DNA from: Adenophora triphylla var. japonica
Lineage: Eukaryota > Streptophyta > Magnoliopsida > Asterales > Campanulaceae
Reading direction: 5' to 3'
Length of the DNA stretch: 64,000 nt
Assembly: GCA_022495995.1 (NCBI GenBank)
Contig: JAFEMH010001351.1
Span: 228,501 to 292,500, forward strand
The notes under the pieces were generated by a model that saw only the letters and a list, made by a program, of their open reading frames with translations, made no database searches and had not been told where the DNA came from. Within the stretch, counting starts at the first letter, position 1, and each line of letters begins with the position of its first letter. Below, in pieces: positions 13,227 through 24,180 of this stretch. Position numbers and translations under genes: made by a program.

Positions 13227-13505
13227 TACTCCCTCCGTCCTACCTCACTCACTTGACACTTATTTTCATTTTGGGTCGTCCCAGCTCACTTGACACTTTC
13301 CAAAATAACCTATTTTTTATAATTTTATATTCACTCTACCCCACCACTCATTCTCTCTCTTCATTTTTCACCACTCAATTTATTCAACCAACACTACTAT
13401 TTACCCCACTCATTCTCTCTCTTCATTTTCTATCACACATTTTTTTTATTTTATTATTTTTCTGTTTCGCGCCCACCCTGGAAGTGAGGTGGGACGGAGG
13501 GAGTA
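13227..13505. mobile_element. Stowaway-type MITE
   Basis: Left end TACTCCCTCCGTCCTACCTC pairs with right end GAGGTGGGACGGAGGGAGTA. TA sits at both borders. The interior shares short tracts with other Stowaways in the window (CACTCATTCTCTCTCTTCAT), showing a common family. Confidence 0.85.
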
Positions 13506-14334
13506 TTTATCAATAAATCAATCATTTAACCAGGCACAAGACAAGATCTAATTCCAGTGTACTTTATATTCCTTTTATCTTCAATTAAATTATTCCACTA
13601 ACTGATACATCGAAGACTTTTCAGCATCCACTGATACATCAAAGACTTTTCAAAATAAATATTATTTTTAAATAAAAAACACATGTGTAATTTTATCGTG
13701 ATACAAAAAATAATGTACAATTAGTAAAATACATTTATTTTTTAAATGTTGACAAGTCAATTTGCAACATACTCCTATATTATTATAAGACGGAGGGAGT
13801 AAAAATTATTATGTAGCCTGCAATGGTGGATTCAATAAACTCTTAGGCATGGAACCCTAATTCAGATTTCACTAACGGATAGGATTGAGAAAGCCTAATG
13901 TTCACATGAAGCAGCAATGTTTCTCAACCACTGAACTGGACACCCTTATCTCTATCAATAAATCTGTGGCCTCCCCCTCCCTCTCCTCATCTGTAATCTA
14001 ACATAACATAGCATCATAATTTTTTTTATTTAAAAAAAAAAAAAAAAGGGTCACTTTTTATGTTGAAAGATTCCTACCTGACTACTGACAATTCATGGCG
14101 CGAAATATCAACACTCACAAGCCATTATGAGATCTTAGATTTCCTGTCCTGAACATACTCCATGTCCCCCTCCTACCGAGTCAGCAATTTAGGTAATTGA
14201 CCAGTAATTCCCATGTAATAAACAAAAGTGGTTCATGCCTTAAGGATTGAAAAAGGTGTACAAGAGCTACACTCTATAATCAACAAGCAAGGCAAGTAAT
14301 AAAAAGTAAAAGCAAGAAAATTGACAATTCTTAA
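13506..14334. other. Intergenic DNA downstream of the kinase gene
   Basis: No gene recognised. It holds a solitary Stowaway right end (AGACGGAGGGAGTA, ending at about 13800) and a T-run/A-run fold at about 14019-14047. Confidence 0.5.
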
Positions 14335-15586
14335 ATAAGAAAACTTGTGTAATTTGTCAAACCTCGAGATGGAACAGGAAAGGATTGATGAGACGGAAGA
14401 TCGGATCATCCATGAGTCACTGCAGCTTGCATTTGCTGAGATTTGAGAAATACACCAAATAATCCCTCAATATTTCCATCTCAGCAGCTATATTAAAATC
14501 AGAAACTAACTACAGCAGATAACATGTATCTTAAGAAAAATATGAAATAACGTGTACTTAACGTAACAAAATCAAAAGTCAAGTACTAAACAGAGTTGAT
14601 GCGTTTCTTCCCACGCCATGTAATGTGAAGAGGCAACCAGACATTATTATGGAAAAACAACCATTTCATTCCTCCGAACGAGTATCTAAAGCCAATGCTG
14701 AGAATCACCACTACAGCACTAATCAGCCAGCAAAACTGTACCTTTATTACTGGAATCAGTGAATTCTTCCACTTGAGCTAATATTTCAAAATAAGCTGAG
14801 GGAATAAAAAGTTACCCAGAAAGACATAACTCACTAGTGTCTCATCAAGAACCATTAGCATTCAAACTGAAACAAAGCATGAAGACGTTTCCTGCTGAAT
14901 AATCAGTTAGTTACTGTATAATTTATGGATGATAGATATCTCTCATGATATGAAAAACTAACCGGCGACACGTAAAGCATGCTTTTATCAATTCTGCAAT
15001 AATAAATATTTTCTTGTGTAAATAGAAGCAGATGCAACAGCACTACATCCCTACCTCACTTTTATTTCCACAGTTCTATGCTCCGTATCTCTAAGTGGCA
15101 CCCATGACAGATACAATAGAGTAGCAAAAACATTGCCAGGAATGCCAACCCAATCATAACATGCCAGTCAAATGCAGAGTTTCCAAAACGTTGCACATAT
15201 TTAAGGATAAAAGAAAATGTTAAATGAATAAGGCCATCAAAGTATTCAACTGAGAATATTTGAAAATCGAGACAAGCCAGCAGCTTATGTCGGGGACATT
15301 AAAAATAGATATTTATAACTTTACGGGTCACTTACAAGATATAATCACGAGGAAGAAAAAATTGTCCCTAAACAACAACAAGCACAGGTACATTAGTGTA
15401 TTTCGATTAACCTTTTGAAGTAAGGGCAGAAGATACAAGATCAAACAACCTCTAGAGCTTCAAAGCCGGTTAGCACAGCAGAAACAACAAACAACGATAA
15501 ACAAGAGACTATCATACACTACCAATTACAATGAAAATTTAGAGAAAGATCAAAGAAGGCTCTTACCCTCTACATTCTTTCCATGT
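14335..15586 (-). other. Probable CIPK 3'UTR with an intron
   Basis: After the kinase stop codon the minus strand reads through an AATAAA-like sequence into AGAGG followed by GTAAGAGCC, a strong splice donor (intron first base about 15566). A matching acceptor context, GCAAGCTGCAG, ends at about 14420 on the minus strand. This suggests a ~1.1 kb intron in the 3'UTR with a final non-coding exon to about 14335. It is inferred from splice-site sequence only; the region contains no open frame of note. Confidence 0.4.
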
Positions 15587-17008
15587 TTATTCAGAATCAG
15601 ACGGCAAATTTGAAGCCTCAGTAGACTCTTCAAACATGAGATTTTGCAATCCAGGCTTCAGCTTACACTTAAAAAATTCTTCATACTCCCCTCTGTCGCC
15701 TCCTTTCTTCTTCACTTCCACCATTCTCAATGACGGTGTCAACTCAAATATCTCAACAGAAATAGTCAATGGCCCCCTAACTCCTTCCCGAGACCCTTCC
15801 AAACTGACCTTACAATCCTTCTTCCTCACTGTAAAACTAACAACTCTTGCAATCTCCTCCAACTTAGAAATAATGCTCGGCACGGAAGCTCTGCAAACAA
15901 ACCTAGTATCCTCACCACCATCCTCAAACAATCCGGTCAAACTAAACCCTGGAGAAAACGAAATCAAATCAAATGCATTCAAGCTTGCTGGTCTAGGCAA
16001 ACTAGTAATCCTCCTCCTAGTATCCATCTCACTATCGGATTCAGACATTGACGCATCAGAGGAATAGTCAATATCATCATCAGCAGCATCAGCAGGTATA
16101 CTACACAACTTATCATCCTCAATGTAAAACTTGATATGCTTAAATCCCTTTTTAAACCACTTATTATTCATTATTTCAGGGATAGTAATCCTAGTTTCCG
16201 GATTAGTATCAAGAAGCTTAGATAATAAACGAGTTAATTCAGGGGAAAACCATCTCGGACATCGAAATTCACCTCTATAAATCTTCTTATACATAACCAT
16301 AATATTCTGATCATGAAAGGGTAAATACCCAGCCATTAAAACAAACAAAATCACCCCACAAGACCATATATCCACCTTCGCTGCTTCATACCCTTTCCGG
16401 CCCAATACCTCCGGTGCAACATAAGCCGGCGTCCCACAAAACGTGTGGAAAAGACCATCCCCTCTAATTTGCTCAGAAATCGCACTTAATCCAAAATCCG
16501 AAACCTTCAAATCACCATCTTCATCCAACAATATGTTCTCCGGTTTCAGGTCCCGATGAAAAACGCCTCTTGCGTGACAGAATCCGACAGCTGAAATCAG
16601 CTGCTGGAAATACCGTCTCGCCATTTCCTCTTTCAATCTCCCTTTCGCAACCTTATTGAAAAGCTCTCCTCCTTTAACGTACTCCATTACGAAGAATATT
16701 TTCGATTTAGTCGCCATTACTTCGAAAAGCTGGACGATGTTCGGATGCCGGACGCGACGGAGGATCGATATCTCACGCTTGATATGCGCAATCAACCCTC
16801 CCTTCATAATCTTCTCCTTGTCAATCACCTTAATCGCTACACTCTCGTTCGTTTTCACGTTCCGTGCGTGGTAAACCTTCGCAAAGCTTCCATGACCGAG
16901 CAATTTTCCGACTTCGTATCGGCCTAATAGGAGCCCCTGACTTTCTTTTCTGGTGGTAGTGCCGCCGCCGCCGCCGGGAGGGACGGAGGAGGTTGGTGTA
17001 TTCGCCAT
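15587..17008 (-). CDS. CIPK: CBL-interacting protein kinase (CIPK/SnRK3), CIPK12/18-like
   Basis: A complete 473-residue Ser/Thr kinase that, in this family, is activated by calcineurin-B-like calcium sensors and phosphorylates transporters and channels in ion and stress signalling. Visible features, numbered from the ATG at 17008: glycine loop GHGSFAKV (38-45), catalytic lysine in VAIK (60), HRDLKPEN (151-158), DFG (171-173), APE (198-200), an acidic serine-rich linker (307-330), the NAF/FISL CBL-binding motif NAFDLISFSPGF (344-355), and a C-terminal phosphatase-interaction region (about 375-450). An upstream in-frame reading to 17053 would need a TTG start, and family members begin at the MA... 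methionine, so 17008 is chosen. There is no intron in the coding part, as in the intronless CIPK clade. A glycine run (12-16) precedes the kinase domain. Closest by memory to CIPK12/18; the exact paralogue is not certain. Confidence 0.96.
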   Translation of the reverse strand: MANTPTSSVPPGGGGGTTTRKESQGLLLGRYEVGKLLGHGSFAKVYHARNVKTNESVAIKVIDKEKIMKGGLIAHIKREISILRRVRHPNIVQLFEVMATKSKIFFVMEYVKGGELFNKVAKGRLKEEMARRYFQQLISAVGFCHARGVFHRDLKPENILLDEDGDLKVSDFGLSAISEQIRGDGLFHTFCGTPAYVAPEVLGRKGYEAAKVDIWSCGVILFVLMAGYLPFHDQNIMVMYKKIYRGEFRCPRWFSPELTRLLSKLLDTNPETRITIPEIMNNKWFKKGFKHIKFYIEDDKLCSIPADAADDDIDYSSDASMSESDSEMDTRRRITSLPRPASLNAFDLISFSPGFSLTGLFEDGGEDTRFVCRASVPSIISKLEEIARVVSFTVRKKDCKVSLEGSREGVRGPLTISVEIFELTPSLRMVEVKKKGGDRGEYEEFFKCKLKPGLQNLMFEESTEASNLPSDSE

Positions 17009-17132
17009 GAAATTGGAAAATCGACGAAAAACTAAGATTTTTAATATTTTCAAACCCTAATTAGAAATTTGAAGTGATGGTTTTTTTTTTAGAGAGAGAA
17101 AATCTAAAGTGAGAAAATGATTGGGTCCGATA

Positions 17133-17146
17133 TGTATTTATATTTT
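17133..17146 (-). promoter_or_regulatory. Probable TATA box of the CIPK gene
   Basis: On the minus strand the sequence reads AAAATATAAATACAT about 125-135 bp upstream of the kinase ATG. That is a good plant TATA element at a plausible distance, with a purine- and A-rich leader in between. Confidence 0.55.
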
Positions 17147-17344
17147 GTTTGGAAGAGAACAACATAAACGGAACGGATAGATAACGGAGTTTTTAACGCC
17201 CGTCGGCTTAACAGTTGTCATAGATCGTAACTACCGATTTGTGACGGAGTATATATTGCCCCTATTACTAAATACTAAATACTCGTATTTAATATTGATT
17301 GAATTGTATTAGGAATTTATGAATATCTAATTATTCCTATAAAT

Positions 17345-17480
17345 TCACTCAAGGGGCATTCAATATTTTTTTGCACGCGAGAGATTAGGGTTCGAATTCT
17401 ATGAAATGCGATTTCTAACACTTTCAAGTGTAACTCTTGTAATAAATTTGAGTCATTAATTAATTAAAAAAATTAAAAAA
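17345..17480 (+). mobile_element. Possible SINE-like fragment
   Basis: Contains GAGATTAGGGTTCGAATTC, which resembles a Pol III box B, followed by ACACTTTCAAGTGTAACTC and an A-rich tail with ATTAATTAATTAAAAAA. It is similar in style to the piece at 12025-12145. Box A and target duplications are unclear. Confidence 0.3.
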
Positions 17481-17686
17481 CTGATGTTAATAATATTTAT
17501 TGTCCCAAAATATGAATATTCAAACTTTATAAAACAAAATTATACTTACTCTTCTATGCATAAGAATGAATGTTCATTTTTAAAATGAGATAATTTAAGT
17601 TTAGAATTTTAACTAATATAAGATCATAGCCAAAGGACTTGTGTCCAAACGAAATCTTGATCAGATTTGAATCTCTCTGTCATCAT

Positions 17687-18436
17687 TAGAGCCGTCAAGT
17701 TGGGATGGTCCTGTCGGGACGTTCCGTCCCGCCATACAAATGGGACGGGATGGGACGGAATATTTTAGTCCCGTCTCGTTTTTGTCCCGTCCCGTATCGT
17801 CCCGTTCCCGTCACGGGACAACTTATTTTTATCTCGTCCCGTCCCGTTTTCCCGTATTGACCCGTACAAGTATTAGGTCTCACTTGTGAAGATCTGTAAT
17901 TGGTCTTGCTCAGAACATCTTCCTTCTTTTTTAACGAAAAATATTGTTATCATACTGGACAAACCTGCAATGACATAATTTTGAAACCGAACAATACAAA
18001 TATCCTCGTTTGAACAGAGCTGTTATCAAGACATGCTTTCATTATTGTCACTTAATGTTCATGATACACATTAAACTGTAAATGTCATGTTGAATGTCCA
18101 TTATTAACATAGCTACTCACGTAATTCACCAGCAGCTACAGTATGTATTGCGGTCACTTCTTAATCAGCAGCACTTCACAATCTCAACTGTCAAAAAGAG
18201 CTTCTGTGCGTAGAATAAACTTGATCTCTTTCTTCTTAGGGAGAAAGATAAACTTAATTGATGACGAAGTATTTTTCGTCCCGTTTGGGTCCCGCGGGAT
18301 CTCGTCCCCGCAAATGACGGATGGGGCAGTATTTTCGTCTCCGGCCCAGCTTTTGTCCGTCGTTTTGTCCCATTTCCATCGTGGGACAACGTAATTTCGT
18401 TTCGTCCCGTCTCATATTTTCGTATTGACGGCTCTA
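17687..18436. mobile_element. Non-autonomous hAT element with 8-bp target duplication
   Basis: A 750-bp element with terminal inverted repeats TAGAGCCGTCAA (left) and TTGACGGCTCTA (right), flanked by a perfect 8-bp direct repeat GTCATCAT at 17679-17686 and 18437-18444. Eight-base duplications and TAGnG-type ends are hallmarks of the hAT superfamily. Both subterminal regions are packed with GGGACGGGA/TCCCGTCCC words, likely transposase-binding repeats. The middle (about 17880-18180) is ordinary AT-rich filler. Short ORFs inside have no recognisable domain, so it depends on a transposase elsewhere. Confidence 0.9.
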
Positions 18437-18444
18437 GTCATCAT

Positions 18445-18804
18445 AGAGGTTTTGAATTTAATACTCCTGCAAGTTAAAATTAATATTAGGTGATTAGAAA
18501 TTATAAAAAGAAAAAAAAAAAACTAATACAAGATCATAAGAGACAAAGGACTGGTCGTTCAATCTCATAATTTGGGACATCATAAGTCATAACAAAAAAA
18601 GAAAAAACACTGTGATACAACGTGTAATCTCGAAGGTAATAAAGTTAAATTGTCGTGGGGACACGTGGATATTGTTAGATCCGTTGACGTGGGAAAGTGT
18701 CCCCACACGGCACACGTACTTAGTGCTTATGCTATTTGTACATTATTTAGTCAAATGCTTGGTAAAGTTAGGAGTGCATTTTGATTTTTGTTTCACAATT
18801 CAAT
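18445..18804. other. Intergenic DNA
   Basis: AT-rich sequence with an ACACGTG core near 18660 and GTGTCCCCACACGGCACACG near 18697-18716. No gene or element was recognised. Confidence 0.4.
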
Positions 18805-19316
18805 ATAAAAGTTAAATGTGTGGTAGGAAATATGAGAGAGAATGTAAAAGTTAAAAATTTATATTATAAATCACATCATTGTTTTGAACAGTGGTGTGAA
18901 TAGTTCCATCCGCAGAAATGACCATTTTGCCCTCACTATTCATTCTTTTTCCCATTTCGTCCTTAAAAAATAAAAATTATAAATTTTTTTTTTTTTTAAA
19001 TGTGGCCTGGGACACGGGCATATATATATAAAAAAAAAATAATTAAAAAAAAAAAAAAAAAAAACAAAAAACGTGGCTGGACACTGCCAGCTAGTATTTA
19101 ATAGGAGAGAGAATGAGTGGGAGGAATAGTAAGTTAATGATTGATTTTTTTTTAAATATATTAACTTTATAAGGATATAATGAATGATTTTTTTATAAAT
19201 ATATGGAGATGATAAGGATATAAATATATGAAAAACTTTCCATTTAAGGAAGGGAACCTTGAAGTGGGACGGCCCTAAAGAAAAAGGTGAAACCTTGAGG
19301 TGGGAAGGAGGGAGTA
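18805..19316. mobile_element. Disrupted Stowaway-like MITE
   Basis: Short pieces at about 18812-18860 and 19098-19316 match the interior and right half of the MITE at 21727-22117 (GTTAAATGTGTGGTAGG; AATAGGAGAGAGAATGAGTG; the ATATATGAAGATGATAAGG-like part). The right end reads GGGAAGGAGGGAGTA. Unrelated sequence at about 18866-19095, with homopolymer runs and a TATATATATATA tract, interrupts it. The left terminus is not clear. Confidence 0.5.
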
Positions 19317-19912
19317 GTAATTATAGTATGTTCGGTGGAAAATATTTTCTATATTTTTCAATTTTCGGTAACCACTAAAAAATAAAATTAACAATTTTTA
19401 GAACAATGAAAAATACTTGTTTTTTAAGTAAAATGCCATCCAAAATTCTCCTAATCAAAATACTTTCCATAAAATGTTTCTTAACCCCAACACCTCCATA
19501 CCCACCACCACCCCACCGCCCTCCCCCCCCCCCCACCACCACCCCTCCCCCTCTTCAATTATTTTTGGCTCATATTAATTATTTAAATTTATACTTCAAA
19601 TATTATAAGTTTATTAGTAAATAATTAGGATTGCTTTACATATATTTAAATATTAAAATTTCATAAGTACCTCAATTATTAATCACGAATACTTGTTTAG
19701 GCTTGATATTGAGTTGAACAAAATAAAAGAAACCTTTGTTCATAAATAAATGTCTATTATTTTAAAATTATTGTTTTAAATGAATGTTCAATTTTTTAAA
19801 TTCTTTCTCATCAAATCATAACTTAAATTCACATTCACACCTACGATATCATAGGGTGAGATCATTAAATATTTTTTATATACTTATACTATTAAAAATA
19901 CTTGTTTAATCT
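19317..19912. other. AT-rich intergenic DNA with a C/A-rich tract
   Basis: No gene recognised. A low-complexity C-rich stretch (CCACCACCCCACC-like, then a C run) lies at 19500-19550 and is responsible for a proline-rich spurious ORF. Confidence 0.5.
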
Positions 19913-19921
19913 TCTTGCAAA

Positions 19922-21501
19922 GAGTTGGTCTTATAAAAAACTAGTTTTTTCTTAAGATAAGGAAAAACGTGTTTTCAAAACAAACGGTGACATTTTTGTA
20001 ATTACTGACAACCATGATAAATGTCAGTGTTAATATTACAAATTCGTGCCATCCCAAGCTCCGATCATCTTCTCTGGCCATTCCAAGCTTCGATCGTTCT
20101 CCGGCGTTCACTCAGTTTGAGTATTTTGTAACCTACAATTCGTGCCCTAGTTCCGCCATTAATGTCCATTGTCAACTATGCTTCGTTACATAATTGATTG
20201 GTACTTTATTGATTGGTACATAATTAATTGGAGATAACTGTGTGATTTGATTCCATAAACAGAATGTCCTTCAATGGTGTGGATAAAGGGTTTAATTTGC
20301 TGAAGTTTGGGTCAATTCAATTGGGAATTATGTGAATTTGTTCTAAATAATTGCCAGTAGTTGTACAAATAATTGCCTGGGTTATTATGGTAAAAATGTA
20401 CCAGTGCACGTCTAAAAAAGTGTCAGTTAAAAGTTCTCTTTGTCCAGAAACTTAGTGTCAGTGCATGTGTAACAAAGTGCCAGTGCCAGTGTAAAAAAGT
20501 GCCAGTATTAGTGTAATAAAGTGCCAGTGTTAGTGTATCAAAGTGCTGGTGTTAGTGTAAAACAAGTGTCAGTGTTAGTTTAACAAAGTGTCAGTGTTAG
20601 TGTAACAAAGTGCCAGTGTTAGTGTAATCAAGTGCCAGTGTTAGTTTATAAAGTCACTTAATATACATGCACTAGCACTTTTTTACACTGGCACTTATTG
20701 ATACTACAACGGGCACTTTGTTACACTAACATTTTTGCTGGCTCTCAAAAACACAAGCACTGGCATTCAAAAACACATGCACTGGCATTCAAAAATATAT
20801 GCACTGGCACTCAAAAATACATACACTGGCACTCAAAAACACTGGTAATAATTTTTGTTGGCTCTCAAAAACACAAGCACTGGCATTCAAAAACACATGG
20901 ACTGACATTTGAAAACACATACACTGGCACTCAAAAACACATACACTGGCACTCAAATTCCCACATGCACTGACACTCAAAACACATGCACTGGCACTCA
21001 AAAACACATACACTGGCACATCAAATCCCTAGCACTGGCACATCAAATCCCTAACACTGGCACATCAAATCCCCACCAACAATAAACAGCAAATCCTTCC
21101 CAACATTCATAAATTCACAACATCAAGCAGCAATACACCCCTTCTTCACTCTCTCCCTCTCCAACAAAATCAATCAATCAATCGATTATCATTATTGACA
21201 AATTCACAATGAATCCATCCAATCAAAGCCAACAGCAAATCCTTCCCAACGTTCATAAATTCGTAAAAATCAACAAATAAAAACCCTAATTAACTCCCAA
21301 TAAGCAAATTCGAACCTTGAGATAACACTAATTGAGATCGAATTTATGATCTGAATTCACAATTGCGATTTCTTCAATGGCGATTGTTGACAGTGACGGG
21401 GCGGGAGAGACGGTATGAAGAAAGTGGAAGAGTCGACGACGTAGTCTAAAAACACATTTTTGTTAAGCTTCAAAAAAACGCATTTTTTACAAGTTTTTGG
21501 C
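19922..21501. mobile_element. Mutator-like fold-back element carrying inverted minisatellite arms
   Basis: A 1580-bp segment bounded by a perfect 9-bp direct repeat TCTTGCAAA (19913-19921 and 21502-21510), the duplication length typical of Mutator-like elements. The ends are loosely inverted (AAAAAACTAGTTTTTTC near the left; on the opposite strand AAAAACTTGTAAAAAATG at the right). Inside are two minisatellite arrays in opposite orientation. Near the right end is an ATGGCGATTGTTGACAGTG segment with gene-like 5'UTR sequence before it, possibly a captured gene fragment. There is no transposase. The element is non-autonomous. Confidence 0.6.
20455..21065. repeat. Two minisatellite arrays in opposite orientation
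   Basis: The left array (about 20455-20660) repeats a 22-24-bp unit based on AGTGCCAGTGTTAGTGTAAC. The right array (about 20685-21065) repeats ACACTGGCACTCAAAAACAC, whose complement contains the same GTGCCAGTGT core. The two arms could therefore pair imperfectly with each other. ORFs here are translations of the repeat and not proteins. Confidence 0.8.
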
Positions 21502-21726
21502 TCTTGCAAATATCTCTTACAATAATAAATAAAAATTCATTTAGGAGCGTCGTCGGAGTTTGCTCTCGAGATTTTTCAGAAATAAAATTAAAGAGTAAAT
21601 ATTTTTTTTACGAAAAAAAAAAAAGAAGTCTATGGTTTCTTCATCATGCAAATGACTCTCATTTGGTTTTATATTATCCTCATAAACCCCTTGTGCTTTA
21701 ATAAGTTGCAAACATCTAAAATGTTG

Positions 21727-22117
21727 TACTCCCTTCGTCCCAGACCAAGGGTCCTCGGGAGAGATTTCACGCTTCTTAAGAAATTTTTTTTAAGTGGGTA
21801 GAGAATGTAAAAGTTAAAAATAGGAGAGAAAATGTAAAAGTTAAATGTGTGGTAGGGAATAGGAGAGAAAATGTAAAAGTTAAATGTGTGGTAGGGAATA
21901 GAAAATAGAATGTAAAAGTTAAAAATATTTAATAGGAGAGAGAATGAGTGGGAGGAATAGTTGGAAATATAAGGGTATAATGAATGGTTTTTTTGTAAAT
22001 ATATGAAGATGATAAGGGTATAAATATATGGAAAACTTTCAATTTAAGTAAAGGGACTCTTGATCTGGGACGGACCAAAAGAGAAAGTAGGACTCTTGAT
22101 CTGGGACATAGGGAGTA
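21727..22117. mobile_element. Stowaway-like MITE
   Basis: Left end TACTCCCTTCGTCCCAGACC and right end GATCTGGGACATAGGGAGTA. A second, internal copy of the right end (GATCTGGGACGGACC at about 22059) shows a local duplication of the terminus. TA lies at both borders. The interior includes the AGGAGAGAGAATGAGTGGG word shared with other MITEs here. Confidence 0.75.
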
Positions 22118-22269
22118 TAAAATTTCCTATCATTTCTACACTGTATGGAATCATATTAGAAATATTTGTTCGCCAAATTACAATTTCACGCTCCAAAATC
22201 AAACATTTACCACATAAAACTGGTCGTTTAGATGAAAAAAAGTTGATATTTGTAACATTCTTAAAAGTA

Positions 22270-22550
22270 TATTTCCTCCGTCCCAACATAAGCTGTCCAT
22301 TTTTTTCATAGCACGCAAATTAAGAAAATGGGTGGAAAGAAAAAATGTTGTGAGTGTAATTTGAAAATAGGAGAGAGAATGAGTGGAGGGAATAGTAAAT
22401 TATAATGGTGTTGTGAGTATTAAAATAATATAGGAAAGAGAATGAGCGGAGGAAATAGTAAAGATTCTTTGCCAAAAAAAAAAAGTGAAAGCTTTTAACA
22501 GGACACCTAAAATGACAAAATGGAAAGCTTCTACTGAGACTGAGGGAGTA
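22270..22550. mobile_element. Stowaway-like MITE
   Basis: Left end TATTTCCTCCGTCCC and right end GAGACTGAGGGAGTA, bounded by TA. The interior again contains GAGAGAATGAGTGG words. The terminal repeats are slightly degenerate. Confidence 0.65.
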
Positions 22551-22856
22551 TTTGTTTATGTGCTTAATATAAAAGTAGAGGAGGGTCATCCACACAACAC
22601 AATGAAGAAACCACATGAATAATTTCCTACTTTTTACCCAAATTTTAAATTGAGGGAGTGAAGGGCAACTTCTATTTGTTTTGTTTCAATTAAAAAATGA
22701 TTGGATTATAGAGGATGGAGTGCTTCTATTACAATTTATTATCCCTTTGTTCAGTTTATGGGTGCAACTTTGTTATGGAATGTTGGTGGTACCCGGAGAA
22801 GATGAGTCCCCGTTCAAGGGGAAGAGGCCAAATCTCATGGACAGGGGGTTGTGAAT

Positions 22857-23644
22857 TATAAAATCAGGTGAAAATGCGTTTTATTCTAATTTTAAGGTAA
22901 ATATTGTTTTTTAATTAGATCAGTGACAATTTTGTAAATAATTGAAACTTTTTTAAAAACGTGTGCGATGACATTTTTGTAAATATTGGATGTTATCAAC
23001 TCAAACTAACAGTCCTTAACTCTAACACTAACACTACTAAAAGTAACACTGACATTGTTTCATACATGCCCGAAAACTCTTTAACACATGTGTCTATACT
23101 CATCAAAACACATGCTCTATCACTCAAGAGTGTCATGGCATTCTTTCATACATTTCTAGACACTCTTCAACTCAAGCTGATAGATGTTATTTATTTGATA
23201 TGTTGTGCATTCTGTGGTCCATCTGAGTCGAAAGTTAAGCCAGTTTTCGCGTACGCGCCTAATAACACAATCAATGTTATTAATAAAACATATACACTGA
23301 CACTCCTTGTAACTAACACTGGTTGTAACATTCAATACCGGTATTAGTGTTTTTGAGTGTTAGATAAATGTAATGGTAGTCCTTGTAACTAACGCTCACT
23401 ATACAAGCTTAATGTTAGTGGTAGTGTTTTTGAGTGTTAGTAGTAGTTTCTTAAGTGCCAAAAATATGCACTGCCAGTTCTTATAACTAATGATGATTAT
23501 ATGTTGGACAGTGCGCGAAATTTCATTTATTTACAAAGATATCACCGCGTAAAATTCCACTTATTTATAAAAAAGTCACTGCATATTCAAAAACATTTTT
23601 TACCCCAAGCTTATGATAAATCATTTTTATTGTAAAATACACTT
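22857..23644. mobile_element. Second, shorter Mutator-like fold-back element
   Basis: Related to the element at 19922-21501. Both carry GTGACATTTTTGTAA-type words near the ends and CACTAACAC/GTGTTAGTG words in opposite orientation inside (about 23020-23070 and 23400-23450). It is flanked by GTTGTGAAT (22848-22856) and GTTGTGATT (23645-23653), a 9-bp duplication with one mismatch. Terminal inverted repeats are weak. The 128-codon ORF at 22961-23347 has no recognisable domain and lies within repeat sequence. Confidence 0.45.
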
Positions 23645-23698
23645 GTTGTGATTGGGTGTAAAGAAGGGGAGAGGTTATTTGGGTAATTGGTAGGGTGC

Positions 23699-23952
23699 TA
23701 TTAGAATAAAGGATGATAGACGAAGTCAATTCATACACGGAGAGACATAAAATTGATATGAATGACTCAATTTTATTATGATACTAGAGGTACATATTTA
23801 TAGGATTTACAAAGAGTTAGAATCCTATTCTAATACAAAGATTGAGTTACCTATTCTAAATACATTAGAATATTTAGAGTCATATTCTAATACAAACAAT
23901 ATATACTTGATAATATAGAATATAATATTATGACAATATTATATTCCTAATA
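23699..23952 (-). repeat. 3' LTR of the TRIM-like element
   Basis: A 254-bp direct repeat of 25155-25442. The other copy is longer because an AAGATTGAGTTACCTATTCT unit of about 33 bp is duplicated in it. Confidence 0.85.
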
Positions 23953-24180
23953 TGCCCCCGCAAGATGGACGATCATTGGATAAGTCCAATCTTGAAGAGT
24001 GATGAGATGAACCGGGTTTGATGGAGCATGTGGAGATGAGTGTGTTCCCGGACGTGTGTGATTTCTGATGTGATGTGGTTGTGGACTTGTTGTTTTCTGT
24101 TGTGCACGGTCGGATGCCTAGTCTTGTACATGTTTGGAGACAGTGGGTTTGTGGAGAGTGGTTTCGGCAATTTTAGGGTT

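Noticed and set aside
15636..16067. 143-codon plus-strand ORF inside the kinase gene
   Set aside because: Antisense shadow of the CIPK coding sequence, with no domain of its own.
17009..17053. N-terminal extension of the kinase
   Set aside because: It would start at TTG. The ATG at 17008 fits the family N-terminus and has no in-frame ATG upstream.
20698..20973. 91-codon histidine/tryptophan-rich ORF
   Set aside because: Direct translation of the minisatellite.
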